Positions 17,098-25,606 of a DNA stretch of 64,000 bases are shown piece by piece; the stretch's first letter is position 1; every line of letters starts with the position of its first letter. Both the position numbers and the translations under genes were made by a program. The stretch is from positions 744,001-808,000 of the forward strand of contig NZ_JAQSLN010000003.1 in the NCBI RefSeq assembly GCF_028649655.1, in the 5' to 3' direction. The notes below the pieces were generated by a model. The model saw only the letters and a list, made by a program, of their open reading frames with translations, did no database searches and was not told where the DNA came from. The DNA is from Halobacteriovorax sp. GB3. GTDB lineage: Bacteria > Bdellovibrionota > Bacteriovoracia > Bacteriovoracales > Bacteriovoracaceae.

Positions 17098-17766
17098 ATG
17101 GAAAATGAAATCGCACAAGCAGCAACTGAACCAGGTTTTTTACAAGCACTCGCTACATTCATGGACGAAGGAGGGATCTTCATGTGGATTATCTTCTTCG
17201 TATGGACAATGGGGCTTGCCATTTCAGTAGAACGATTTAAATCACTTATTAGCTATGACTTAGACGGTAGTAAACTCATGGCCCTAATTAGAACGAACGT
17301 TTTAAATAACAATGTAAAAGATGCTATTGGCGCATGTTCAAATTCGAATGCACTTTTACCACAAGTACTAAGATCAGGGCTTAAAAGAGCGAATCAGGAG
17401 AAAGAGCAGATAAAGGATGCTATTGATGCGACAATCATGGAAGTCGCACCTAGAGTAGAAAAAAGAATGAATTATCTTGCTCTCGTTGCAAATATCTCTA
17501 CTCTCGTAGGTCTTCTTGGAACAATTTATGGTCTTATTCAATCATTTGCAGCCGTTGCAGGTGCCGATCCATCGATGAAAGCGAAACTTTTGGCCCTTGG
17601 TATTTCCAAGGCCATGAATACAACAGCACTTGGTTTGATTTCGGCCATTTCAATTCTTGTCATTCACTCATTTCTTACAAGTAAGGGTGAAAAAATTCTC
17701 AACGATCTCGAAGAGTATTCTATTAAGATCATTGACCTTCTTGGAACACAAAGAAAGGCCTCTTAA
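17098..17766 (+). CDS. TolQ/ExbB/MotA-family proton channel subunit (AglR-like)
   Basis: A 222-residue inner-membrane protein with three helices: about residues 25-45, 125-150 and 170-195. The TolQ/ExbB signature is clear, with NISTLVGLLGTIYGLIQSF in helix 2 and ISKAMNTTALGLISAIS in helix 3, including the conserved Thr residues of the proton path. It pairs with two TolR-like genes immediately downstream, the same one-to-two arrangement as AglR with AglQ and AglS in the Myxococcus gliding motor. SD GGGGGAAG upstream of the ATG. Generic Tol-Pal or TonB motors are less likely given the neighbours. Confidence 0.88.
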   Translation: MENEIAQAATEPGFLQALATFMDEGGIFMWIIFFVWTMGLAISVERFKSLISYDLDGSKLMALIRTNVLNNNVKDAIGACSNSNALLPQVLRSGLKRANQEKEQIKDAIDATIMEVAPRVEKRMNYLALVANISTLVGLLGTIYGLIQSFAAVAGADPSMKAKLLALGISKAMNTTALGLISAISILVIHSFLTSKGEKILNDLEEYSIKIIDLLGTQRKAS

Positions 17767-17790
17767 TTGAGATAAAGTGGTGGAGTCTCT

Positions 17791-18261
17791 ATGAAAAGAA
17801 GAATGAAACAGCCAGAAAAATTAAATTTAATTCCGATTTTAGATGCCGTTTTTATCTTTATTTTCTTTCTCTTAATGTCGGCACAATTTGTTCAAATTCA
17901 TGAAATAAGAACAGACCGCCCACTTGTTAAAGATGTATCAGAGAAAAAAGATAAGACGCCACCACTGAATTTAACGTTAAAAGTGACTCAAGCGCAAATT
18001 AAGGTGATTACAGGTCTCGAAGAGAAAGTTGTTAAGCAATTCAATATTAATAAAGAAGATTCAAAATACTTAGATGATTTAAATAAGCTTCTTGGACAGA
18101 TAAAAACGAAGCATCCCAAAGAGACAACAATCATAATTAAACCTGACCGTCGTGTTAAATATGCTCAAATCATAAAAATCGTCGATCACAGTAAATGGCT
18201 TGTCGCGGAGAACTCAATCAACCAAGAACTTTTTAGCAATGTTATTTTTGAATCAAATTAA
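17791..18261 (+). CDS. TolR/ExbD-family motor subunit, first copy (AglQ/AglS-like)
   Basis: A 156-residue protein with a short basic N-terminus, one membrane helix containing the proton-accepting Asp (LIPILDAVFIF, residue about 18) and a periplasmic domain ending in the usual beta-alpha fold (TIIIKPDRRVKYAQIIKIVD). It forms the stator with the upstream TolQ-like subunit, converting proton flow to movement of the periplasmic domain. It starts 24 bp after the TolQ-like gene and 11 bp before a second, diverged copy. Confidence 0.86.
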   Translation: MKRRMKQPEKLNLIPILDAVFIFIFFLLMSAQFVQIHEIRTDRPLVKDVSEKKDKTPPLNLTLKVTQAQIKVITGLEEKVVKQFNINKEDSKYLDDLNKLLGQIKTKHPKETTIIIKPDRRVKYAQIIKIVDHSKWLVAENSINQELFSNVIFESN

Positions 18262-18272
18262 TAGAGGCAATG

Positions 18273-18794
18273 ATGAGAAGAACAAAGAAAAGATATACTA
18301 GAGAGAGAAAAGAGATGGAAGTAGACATTACTTCCCTACTCGACATTCTCGTTATTCTCTTAGTTTTTCTTTTAAAAAGTTACAACCCATCTGATTTGAA
18401 ACTTGATGTTGTGAAAGACCTTAGTTTAGCAAAATCACATGCAAAAGACTTAGGAAATAAGACGGTCATTATCCAGGTTGATAAAAAGAACAACATTTTT
18501 ATCAACAATAAAGAGACAACAAATCTTGTAAAAAAATCAGCTTGGAGATCTGAGCTAACATCAGAACTAAAAAAGATATCAGATAAAAACAAAAGAGAAA
18601 TTGCACAAATTAAAACGAATGATTTTAGTTCAATGAGAAAGGAATTAATCAAAAAGAAAGAAGAAACGATGGAGAGGGTAAATATTGTTTTACATGAAGA
18701 CCTTCCCTACGAAACTCTAGATAAAGTTATGCAAGTTGCCGCTAATTCTGGATTCCACAAATTCAGCTTTATCGTGCAATCAAAACTGAACTAA
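18273..18794 (+). CDS. TolR/ExbD-family motor subunit, second copy (AglQ/AglS-like)
   Basis: A 173-residue protein with one helix holding the essential Asp (ITSLLDILVILLVFL, residue about 24) and a periplasmic domain with a lysine-rich insertion (about residues 95-135) before the terminal LPYETLDKVMQVAANSGF. It differs clearly from the first copy, so the motor probably contains two non-identical TolR subunits. Two ATGs stand side by side. The second, at 18273, is better spaced from GAGG at 18264-18267. Confidence 0.86.
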   Translation: MRRTKKRYTRERKEMEVDITSLLDILVILLVFLLKSYNPSDLKLDVVKDLSLAKSHAKDLGNKTVIIQVDKKNNIFINNKETTNLVKKSAWRSELTSELKKISDKNKREIAQIKTNDFSSMRKELIKKKEETMERVNIVLHEDLPYETLDKVMQVAANSGFHKFSFIVQSKLN

Positions 18795-18803
18795 GAGGTA
18801 GAA

Positions 18804-21638
18804 ATGAAAAGCTTATTCATCACCATGATGATTTTAATGACTTCATTAAGCTTTTCAATGGATGAAAAGAATAAAAGGATATGGAATCTCCTACTTAAAG
18901 AAGAAAAAACAATCAAGTCTCTTGGTCGTCTCGATACAGGATTAAGATATCGTCTACTGGAGATCGAATCTGAAAAACTACGTATTATACGTGATAGAGA
19001 AAATGAAAAAGTATTGAAAACGGGAAAACGTACAAAAGGTTACTATAAAGAGACCCGCGCGAGAGCAGTAAGAATACAAAAAATGGCAAAGGCCATCATC
19101 ACTAAAAACCCATACTTCGTTCATATACCTGATATTTACTACACTCTAGGTATGAACTCACGCGACCTTGGAAAACACAAGCAAAGTGCATTTTATCTGA
19201 ATAAGGCCCTTAAACTTTCAAAAGGAAAAGGTGCTCTACTCTATAAAATCCACGTAGCTCTTGGTGAGTACTACTACAATAATAAGAAATTTAAGCGTGC
19301 AATATGGCATTATAAGTATGTCATCAATAATATGGCCGACGAATGGACAACAAAGAACTATTATAACTATGCATGGTGTCTTCTACTGAATAAAAATATT
19401 CATGAAGGAATTGATGCTCTCATGAAAACATATGAATTATCAGTTGATCGTAGATATATTGATGTCTCATCTCAAGTTCTTGATAGTGCTGCAAGCTTCT
19501 TTGTAAAAGGACATCGTATTGAAGAAGCTCTCAACTTTTATAAGAAAAATGCACCTAAAGAAAGTGAATATTTCATTAAGCTTGCCAAGAAAACAAATAC
19601 GAGTATTGGTGTTAAAAAAGCTAACGAAGTTTACACTTTTGCTATTAATCATTTTCAAGACATTGGTGAGATCAATGAAAGAATCAATGTGGAAATGGAT
19701 CAAGTTTCATATCACTTAGAAACAAAAGAATACGCCAATTTTGAATCACTCTCGGAAAAGCTAATTAAAGAACAAAAGATTCTCTCACAAGAACAAAAGA
19801 AAGAACTAACTGAGCTTCTGACACAAAGAGCTGGATACCTACAAACAGTCATTTCTAAAAATGGTATCTATGAATATAAGCAAAGTGATCTAATAAGTAT
19901 CAATAAACTCTTTTCCCTTTTAAGAGAAGTCAATCCAACACTTACGCATAAGTATTACTTCTTAGAAGGTGAAACACACTATGGTCTTAAAATGTATAAA
20001 GAGGCCTTAAAAAGATATACGAATTCACTAAAGGCCACAAAGAAGACAAAAGTAGAAGAGAAGTTTAAAAAAGACCTCTACACATCACTTCTTGCCTCAA
20101 TTAACGAAGGGCAATTTAAGAAAAAAGAAAAAAATCATTACCTGATTTATGCTTATACAAACTTCTTATTGGATTTTCCTGCAAAGAAAGAGAGTCCACT
20201 TATATATAAAGATCTTTTTAGAATTTACCTCGAGAAAAAGAGTTTCAAAAAGGCCGACAAGATCATCACGATCTATAACAAAAACTTAAAAAAGGACCTT
20301 AAGATTCAAAGAGAACTCTTTAAGAATTTATTAAGTCAACTTTTAAAAGAAAAGAATGTTTCTTTATTAACAACACATGTAAATCGCATTAGAAGTGGAC
20401 ATTTAAGCTTTGATCAAAAATATTTAAACAAAGTCACAATGGCCCTAGGTCACCTTCTCTTTTCTCAATATGATCTTCTAGCAACATCGGGGAAATTTCA
20501 AGATGCTGAAAAAGGTTATACAAAAGTATATAGTTCAAAAGTCTTACCCAATGTACTGAAAGGAATCAGTGCTCATAACCTCTCGATTCTCAATATGAAA
20601 AGAGATCGTAGTCTTGATGCTTGGAACTGGCATTTCCAAGCATCAAAACTTTTAGGAGCTAAAGAGATCAATGAGAGAGAAGAGAACTTTGCTTTACTTG
20701 CTCAATCTTTTTTTGACAGAGAAAATTATAAATTATCAGAGAATATGGCCTCATGGTATTTCTCTAAGTTCTGTCTTAGTAAGAAGAAAATTAAAAATGA
20801 TGTTTATTCGACATTATTAATTTCTCAACATTTTAATAGCAAAAACAGGGACATCAAAAACCATCTAGCAAAAGGTAGCTTCTGTCGCATTAAAGAGAAA
20901 ACGATTAAAGATGGTCTCTTTTTTATAGCAAGAAATACTTTTCTTTTTAACAAAGAAGAGCTTTTAAAAATAACTCTTATGTCAGGAAAGAAATATCGAG
21001 ATATATTCTCTCCACTCATTGAAGATCTTGCCTCTCATTATGAGAATGCATACGACTTTGATAAAGCTCTTTCTTACTCAAAATTTCTTTCAGAAAAATC
21101 GATCCAACGTATCTTTGCTAAGAAACAAAAATCAGAAAACCTAAATGAACTAGAAGGTGAACTTAAGAAATTTCAATTAAGAGACTGGGGTTCAAAGAAG
21201 TTTGAAGAAGTCGCCTTTAACAACTGGCTTGAATATAATATGCATACACTTGAAAAGAGTATGATAAAGTATGATTCATTTTTGGGGTCTCTAAATGCCA
21301 GTCAAGCACTTCGTTTCAATCAAACATATGATCTCGTCTTTAAAAATGAAGCAAAGAAACTAACAAATCTCACTTTAAAAGGTCTCTCACCTAAAGAAGA
21401 GGCCATGGTAAAGAGAGAGCTCGTTAAGATTCAAGCACAGGTTCTTTCGAGATTGGAAGCAAAAACAAAGAAAATTTATCAATCATATAAGAAGTCGAAT
21501 CCTTTGGATTACAACAATTTCTCTTCTTCCAAGCTGAGAGAAGTTGTTGATTTCCAGAGGTTTCCACATTTTAGTCACCACTTGGCCGGTGCAATCGACC
21601 AAGGGTGGCTAAATATTATCAAAGGAGATAAAAAATGA
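18804..21638 (+). CDS. Giant exported TPR protein (944 residues) of the gliding-like operon
   Basis: Signal peptide (cleavage near LSFSMDE) followed by helical repeats along most of the length. TPR-like units are visible around residues 110-190 (HKQSAFYLNKALKLSKG, KRAIWHYKYVINNM), 390-420 (MYKEALKRYTNSLKATK) and 590-640. Very lysine-rich and without enzyme motifs. It fits a periplasmic scaffold like the large TPR proteins of the Glt complex (AgmK/GltI type). Function inferred from context. SD AGAGG 5-6 nt upstream. Its stop overlaps the next start by 4 nt. Confidence 0.8.
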   Translation: MKSLFITMMILMTSLSFSMDEKNKRIWNLLLKEEKTIKSLGRLDTGLRYRLLEIESEKLRIIRDRENEKVLKTGKRTKGYYKETRARAVRIQKMAKAIITKNPYFVHIPDIYYTLGMNSRDLGKHKQSAFYLNKALKLSKGKGALLYKIHVALGEYYYNNKKFKRAIWHYKYVINNMADEWTTKNYYNYAWCLLLNKNIHEGIDALMKTYELSVDRRYIDVSSQVLDSAASFFVKGHRIEEALNFYKKNAPKESEYFIKLAKKTNTSIGVKKANEVYTFAINHFQDIGEINERINVEMDQVSYHLETKEYANFESLSEKLIKEQKILSQEQKKELTELLTQRAGYLQTVISKNGIYEYKQSDLISINKLFSLLREVNPTLTHKYYFLEGETHYGLKMYKEALKRYTNSLKATKKTKVEEKFKKDLYTSLLASINEGQFKKKEKNHYLIYAYTNFLLDFPAKKESPLIYKDLFRIYLEKKSFKKADKIITIYNKNLKKDLKIQRELFKNLLSQLLKEKNVSLLTTHVNRIRSGHLSFDQKYLNKVTMALGHLLFSQYDLLATSGKFQDAEKGYTKVYSSKVLPNVLKGISAHNLSILNMKRDRSLDAWNWHFQASKLLGAKEINEREENFALLAQSFFDRENYKLSENMASWYFSKFCLSKKKIKNDVYSTLLISQHFNSKNRDIKNHLAKGSFCRIKEKTIKDGLFFIARNTFLFNKEELLKITLMSGKKYRDIFSPLIEDLASHYENAYDFDKALSYSKFLSEKSIQRIFAKKQKSENLNELEGELKKFQLRDWGSKKFEEVAFNNWLEYNMHTLEKSMIKYDSFLGSLNASQALRFNQTYDLVFKNEAKKLTNLTLKGLSPKEEAMVKRELVKIQAQVLSRLEAKTKKIYQSYKKSNPLDYNNFSSSKLREVVDFQRFPHFSHHLAGAIDQGWLNIIKGDKK

Positions 21639-22480
21639 AAGTCCTTCATACACTTCTCTTTCTTATTTTTGTCTCATGTGCTCGATCACCCTTAAAAGTG
21701 TACACAAGTGCTAGTAAGGAATCTGTTTTTCATAAAGATGGTCTTTGGAAAATCTCATCAGAAAAAGTAGAAATCCTTCTTGAGTCGCAAGAGGAACTTC
21801 ACGTCAGAGCACTACTGATGTGTCACGAGCAAAAAACAGATGAAGCATTGTCTCTCATTTTTGAAAACTTTAAGTCAACTTCAAAAGATAATGAAATTTA
21901 CAATATCATCTCAGTTTGTCACATTTTGAACAAGGACTATGAAAAGGCACTTCTAGCCGTAGAAAAAGGTTTGGCCTTAGAAAGAAAAAATAAGAAGCTT
22001 CTCTTAAAGTTAAAGCACAACAAAGCGCTTATCTTCCATAAAATTGGACACTTCAATGAAGCGAGAACTCTTTATACAGAAGTGTTAGAAAAAGCACCTA
22101 ATCTTTATACGACATCTTTCAATTTAGGTTTACTCTATCTTCAATTTAATCTCACTCAAGAGGCCCTTGCTCAACTAGAGCCTCTTATGAATATTGCACC
22201 AAAAGACATTGATCTTTTAAGTTCAATTGCTCTTATTCATGCCCTTGAAGGACGTTACAACAAGGCCCTCTCCCTTTTCGAGCTGATCGACATGGATAGT
22301 CGACAGAGGGAGGATATCGCACTTTACTACGCGGTATCCCTTGTAGGGGCCAAGAGATTTGAAGAGGCAAAAGTTGTATTAAAAAATCAAAATGTTCCCT
22401 TTATCAAAGAAATTAGACTCATGAGTCGCAAATTACAAGATATGGTGGACACTAAACTTCAAACAATAGCATCGAAATAA
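21635..22480 (+). CDS. TPR lipoprotein (AglT/GltE-like)
   Basis: A 281-residue lipoprotein: signal peptide with lipobox FVSC, acylated Cys at residue 15. Residues about 55-260 form TPR repeats with canonical A/G-x-Y-A spacing (HFNEARTLYTEVLEKAPN, ALIHALEGRYNKALSLFELI). Overlaps the giant TPR gene by 4 nt and precedes the FHA gene by 13 bp. AglT/GltE in Myxococcus is an outer-membrane TPR lipoprotein of the gliding complex, which this resembles in domain type and operon position. Confidence 0.8.
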   Translation: MKVLHTLLFLIFVSCARSPLKVYTSASKESVFHKDGLWKISSEKVEILLESQEELHVRALLMCHEQKTDEALSLIFENFKSTSKDNEIYNIISVCHILNKDYEKALLAVEKGLALERKNKKLLLKLKHNKALIFHKIGHFNEARTLYTEVLEKAPNLYTTSFNLGLLYLQFNLTQEALAQLEPLMNIAPKDIDLLSSIALIHALEGRYNKALSLFELIDMDSRQREDIALYYAVSLVGAKRFEEAKVVLKNQNVPFIKEIRLMSRKLQDMVDTKLQTIASK

Positions 22481-22493
22481 AAGGGATATCGTC

Positions 22494-24314
22494 ATGTTAG
22501 CAACAAAACTCGACACTATCACTCTCTATCGCATCGTTGTTTACAAGGAAGGATGTGAAGAGCTCTCATTCAAGGTAGACAGAGACCGAGCTATTATTGG
22601 TAGTGCAAAATCATGTGATTTTATAATTGAAGATCAATTCGTGTCTCATTATCACGCAATGATTGAACATTGCGATGATGGAATCAATGTTAAAGACCTC
22701 GGTAGTATAAATGGGATTTTAATCAATGGAAAGAAGACAGAGCAAGGATTCGCTCTTCCAGGAGATATCATTGAAATTGGTCCAAATAAATTTCTTGTTG
22801 AACAATTTGAATCTGATGAAAGTGGCTTCACTAAGATAGATGAAAAAACAAAACAATATCACAAGAAATCAATCAATGACCTACCTCCTCTACCTCCTAA
22901 GGAAGGTCTCGAAGTTATTGATGGAGAATATTGTGATATCAAATTTGATCAAAACCTCTATCGCCCAACGGACACACTACTTTTTGAAGCAATCGCTCTA
23001 GATGACTACATCAATTTTGATGAAAGAAACGATGCGACTGGAATTATTAAAGCGAACTCAACTGGCCAATCTCTTGAAGTTACAATTACATCAATGGGTG
23101 TGGCCCTAAGTGTTGACTATGTATCTCTTAAGAATAAGTCCATTCAACTAAGTGGAAATTTCGATACACAAAAAGAGATTTACCTACCTATTCTGGAACA
23201 GAATCAAACTCTTGAACTTGCAAGCGTGAAAGACAAAAATATTTCTCTCAATGAACTAGAAGGCTTCACACGACTCATTAGTGGTGATTTTAACATCTAT
23301 ACAAAAGGTACAGTTCAAATATTTGTTCGTATTTCAAATCATCCACCGACACTAAAAATGGCCGACCTTATTGAGAGAGATCCTAACTTCTATAAACAAA
23401 CAGGTTCAGTTTTTGGTGGATTCATGGCCTTGATGCTGCTGATTCTTTTTGTCGATACACCAGAACCTCCAAAACCAGAAAAAAAGAGAACAGTTATTTT
23501 TAAACAAACAGTTGTTAAAGGACCAACAGTTACAGAGAAGGCCTCACAAAATCCTGCGAATATAAACAAAGACCAAGGTATTCAAAAGAAGCAAATCTCC
23601 AATGAAGCACCAAAGATGGCAAAAGCAAAGTCACTCCCATCAAAAACGAAGACTGTTCAAAAGAAAGTCCAAGCACCAAGTAAGAGTGTTGCAAAAAAAG
23701 TTCAAAAGAAAAAATTTAATTTTAAAGTTGCTAAAGGTGTAACAAAGTTCCTTAAAAAGAAAGTAAACTTTAAACTTGATCCATCACAAAGTACAAACAA
23801 CACTTCAAGCTCGTCATTAAAAGTTGCTGCAGCATCCAGTGCTAAAAGTGCAAATAAAAGTTTCTCTACTCAAATTAGTGATGGAAGCTCAAATCTTGGA
23901 AGTAATTCAATTGGAAATGCAGCTCTATCAGCTGGAGCAAAAGGGCTTGCAGCAAAGAGTGGAATCAACACGGCCTACTCTGCACCAAAAACTGTCGTTC
24001 TTGGATCTATTGACCCAGAACTCCTTAGAAAGATTCTAAGAGAATACTTACCTCAATTTCACTACTGCTATCAAAATGAACTCGATACAAAGCAAGACTT
24101 GATCAAAGGCGTAATCGACTTAAAGTTTAGAATCAATGGAAGTGGAAAGGTATCAAATATCGATATTGCCTCTAAGAAAACGGCATTTTCAAGAAAGGGT
24201 GTTAACTGTATGGCCCAAGTTCTCAAGATGATCGATTTTCCAAGACCAAAAGGTGGAGGAATTGTCGATGTTAAACAACCACTTAATTTTCAATCTGAAA
24301 GAAGTAGAATTTAA
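22494..24314 (+). CDS. FHA-domain protein with TonB-like (AgmX/PglI) C-terminus, GltG-like
   Basis: A 606-residue inner-membrane bridging protein. FHA domain at about residues 15-105 with GSAKSCDF, FVSHYHA and SINGILINGK, the phospho-threonine-binding loops. A beta-rich cytoplasmic segment follows, then one helix (about 303-320), a Lys/Pro/Ser-rich periplasmic stalk (about 325-490) and a terminal TonB-like domain (about 500-600) with HYCYQNEL, LKFRINGSGKV and VNCMAQVLKMIDFPRPKGGG, the AgmX/PglI C-terminal pattern with its Cys pair. In Myxococcus, GltG and GltJ with this architecture link motor to envelope. FHA input suggests control by a Ser/Thr kinase. Last gene of the operon. Confidence 0.85.
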   Translation: MLATKLDTITLYRIVVYKEGCEELSFKVDRDRAIIGSAKSCDFIIEDQFVSHYHAMIEHCDDGINVKDLGSINGILINGKKTEQGFALPGDIIEIGPNKFLVEQFESDESGFTKIDEKTKQYHKKSINDLPPLPPKEGLEVIDGEYCDIKFDQNLYRPTDTLLFEAIALDDYINFDERNDATGIIKANSTGQSLEVTITSMGVALSVDYVSLKNKSIQLSGNFDTQKEIYLPILEQNQTLELASVKDKNISLNELEGFTRLISGDFNIYTKGTVQIFVRISNHPPTLKMADLIERDPNFYKQTGSVFGGFMALMLLILFVDTPEPPKPEKKRTVIFKQTVVKGPTVTEKASQNPANINKDQGIQKKQISNEAPKMAKAKSLPSKTKTVQKKVQAPSKSVAKKVQKKKFNFKVAKGVTKFLKKKVNFKLDPSQSTNNTSSSSLKVAAASSAKSANKSFSTQISDGSSNLGSNSIGNAALSAGAKGLAAKSGINTAYSAPKTVVLGSIDPELLRKILREYLPQFHYCYQNELDTKQDLIKGVIDLKFRINGSGKVSNIDIASKKTAFSRKGVNCMAQVLKMIDFPRPKGGGIVDVKQPLNFQSERSRI

Positions 24315-24319
24315 TAAAA

Positions 24320-25483
24320 CTAAATGAGCTTATGAATACGCTTTAAAAGTTGGGGGTTCTTTTGAACCTCCTGCTTCATTTTAGCGATCCCATAAATAAC
24401 AGATGAATGATCCCTATTGAAAACTTCTGCAATCCTCATGACATTTAGTCCATTCTTTTCTTTAAGAATATACATGGCCACATGCCTAGCGAAAGTAACA
24501 GATTTCTTTCTCATAGGAGAAGTAAGAAGGTCACGATCTATAGCAAAGTCACGAGCGACTCGAGAGATAATTTTTTGACAATTATCATTTCGATCGAGAA
24601 CTCTCCCTAAACTCTTTAACTCATTGAGCGCCGTTTCAAGAGTGATAGGCTCACCATAGACATCATAAAAACTTTTAAGCTTATAAAGAGCACTCTCAAG
24701 TCCATAGACGTGAAAGTCAAAACTATCGGCCACGAGGTCTTTAGCGTCATCGGAAATGACCATATCAAGTCTCTCACACTTATCTTCAACAATTTGACGC
24801 GAGAGCTTTCTATCGAGACGATCAATTTTGTGAATAAGTGTACTAGAGAGTCTGGCCTTTAATTTATCGCAAACATTAGAAATATGTTTTGGAAGATGAT
24901 TTGCACAAATAATAACTTTGATTTCACCCATCTTTGCATAATCAATTAAACGACATAGCATACTTTGCTGCTTCTCGCCTAAAGTAATTTCATCAAAGTC
25001 ATCAATAAGAAGAACATCATAACTCAAAAGCTCATTGATAGACTTGAAATGGTCTAGAATTAAATCAATTGAAGAAATATAAAATGACTTACCCTGCTGC
25101 ATTAATTCATTTCCAGCAGCATGAAGAAGGTGTGACTTACCAAGGCCACTCATGGCCATGATATAGACCACACCATATTCGCATTTGCCTTCAGTTAAAA
25201 ACTGTCTAACAGCATGACAAGCAAGCCTATTAGATTCCCCCAGACAAAAGCTATTGAAAGTTTTTGAATGATCAACAAGACCACAGAAGCGATCCATTTG
25301 CGCGGACGGATTCACCTTAGAAGTGCGAGGGTACTTCTTACGTACAACCTTGCGCTTCTTCTCTCCAACAATTGTTGGTACGACTGTCTCTGATATATAA
25401 CTCAAAAGATCAAGCTGAACCATTTCGGTTTTCACTTGTTTGACATCAGATTTCCTTATCCCTACGGCTTTTGTTTTTCCCAT
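24320..25483 (-). CDS. DnaA paralogue lacking domain I
   Basis: A 387-residue DnaA-family AAA+ protein. Seen: a basic N-terminal tail instead of the usual domain I; Walker A MSGLGKSHLLHA near residue 110; Walker B VLLIDDFDE near 156; box VII with a candidate arginine finger in DKLKARLSS near 207; and a full C-terminal DNA-binding domain with FNRDHSSVIYG near 364 (DnaA signature, usually RDHTTV). The sensor II region reads HVYGLESAL, lacking the usual Arg. Normal DnaA is about 450 residues and lies beside dnaN, so this is probably a second, specialised copy that binds DnaA-box-like DNA. It converges on the gliding-like operon with 5 bp between stops. Confidence 0.85.
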   Translation of the reverse strand: MGKTKAVGIRKSDVKQVKTEMVQLDLLSYISETVVPTIVGEKKRKVVRKKYPRTSKVNPSAQMDRFCGLVDHSKTFNSFCLGESNRLACHAVRQFLTEGKCEYGVVYIMAMSGLGKSHLLHAAGNELMQQGKSFYISSIDLILDHFKSINELLSYDVLLIDDFDEITLGEKQQSMLCRLIDYAKMGEIKVIICANHLPKHISNVCDKLKARLSSTLIHKIDRLDRKLSRQIVEDKCERLDMVISDDAKDLVADSFDFHVYGLESALYKLKSFYDVYGEPITLETALNELKSLGRVLDRNDNCQKIISRVARDFAIDRDLLTSPMRKKSVTFARHVAMYILKEKNGLNVMRIAEVFNRDHSSVIYGIAKMKQEVQKNPQLLKRIHKLI

Positions 25484-25606
25484 AATCCATTACAGTTGCT
25501 CATGATTTAGAGACCTACGATACTAAGGAAAAAAAAAGAAAGGTCAATTCATTTTTACAGAAAAATGACCATTAAATATTTAAAAGAACAGTGATAAAAT
25601 AAGATT

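Noticed and set aside
17098-24314. Classic Tol-Pal or TonB-ExbBD system
   Set aside because: No TolA, TolB, Pal or TonB-dependent receptor; two TolR copies, VWA lipoprotein and FHA/AgmX-type protein fit Agl-Glt better.
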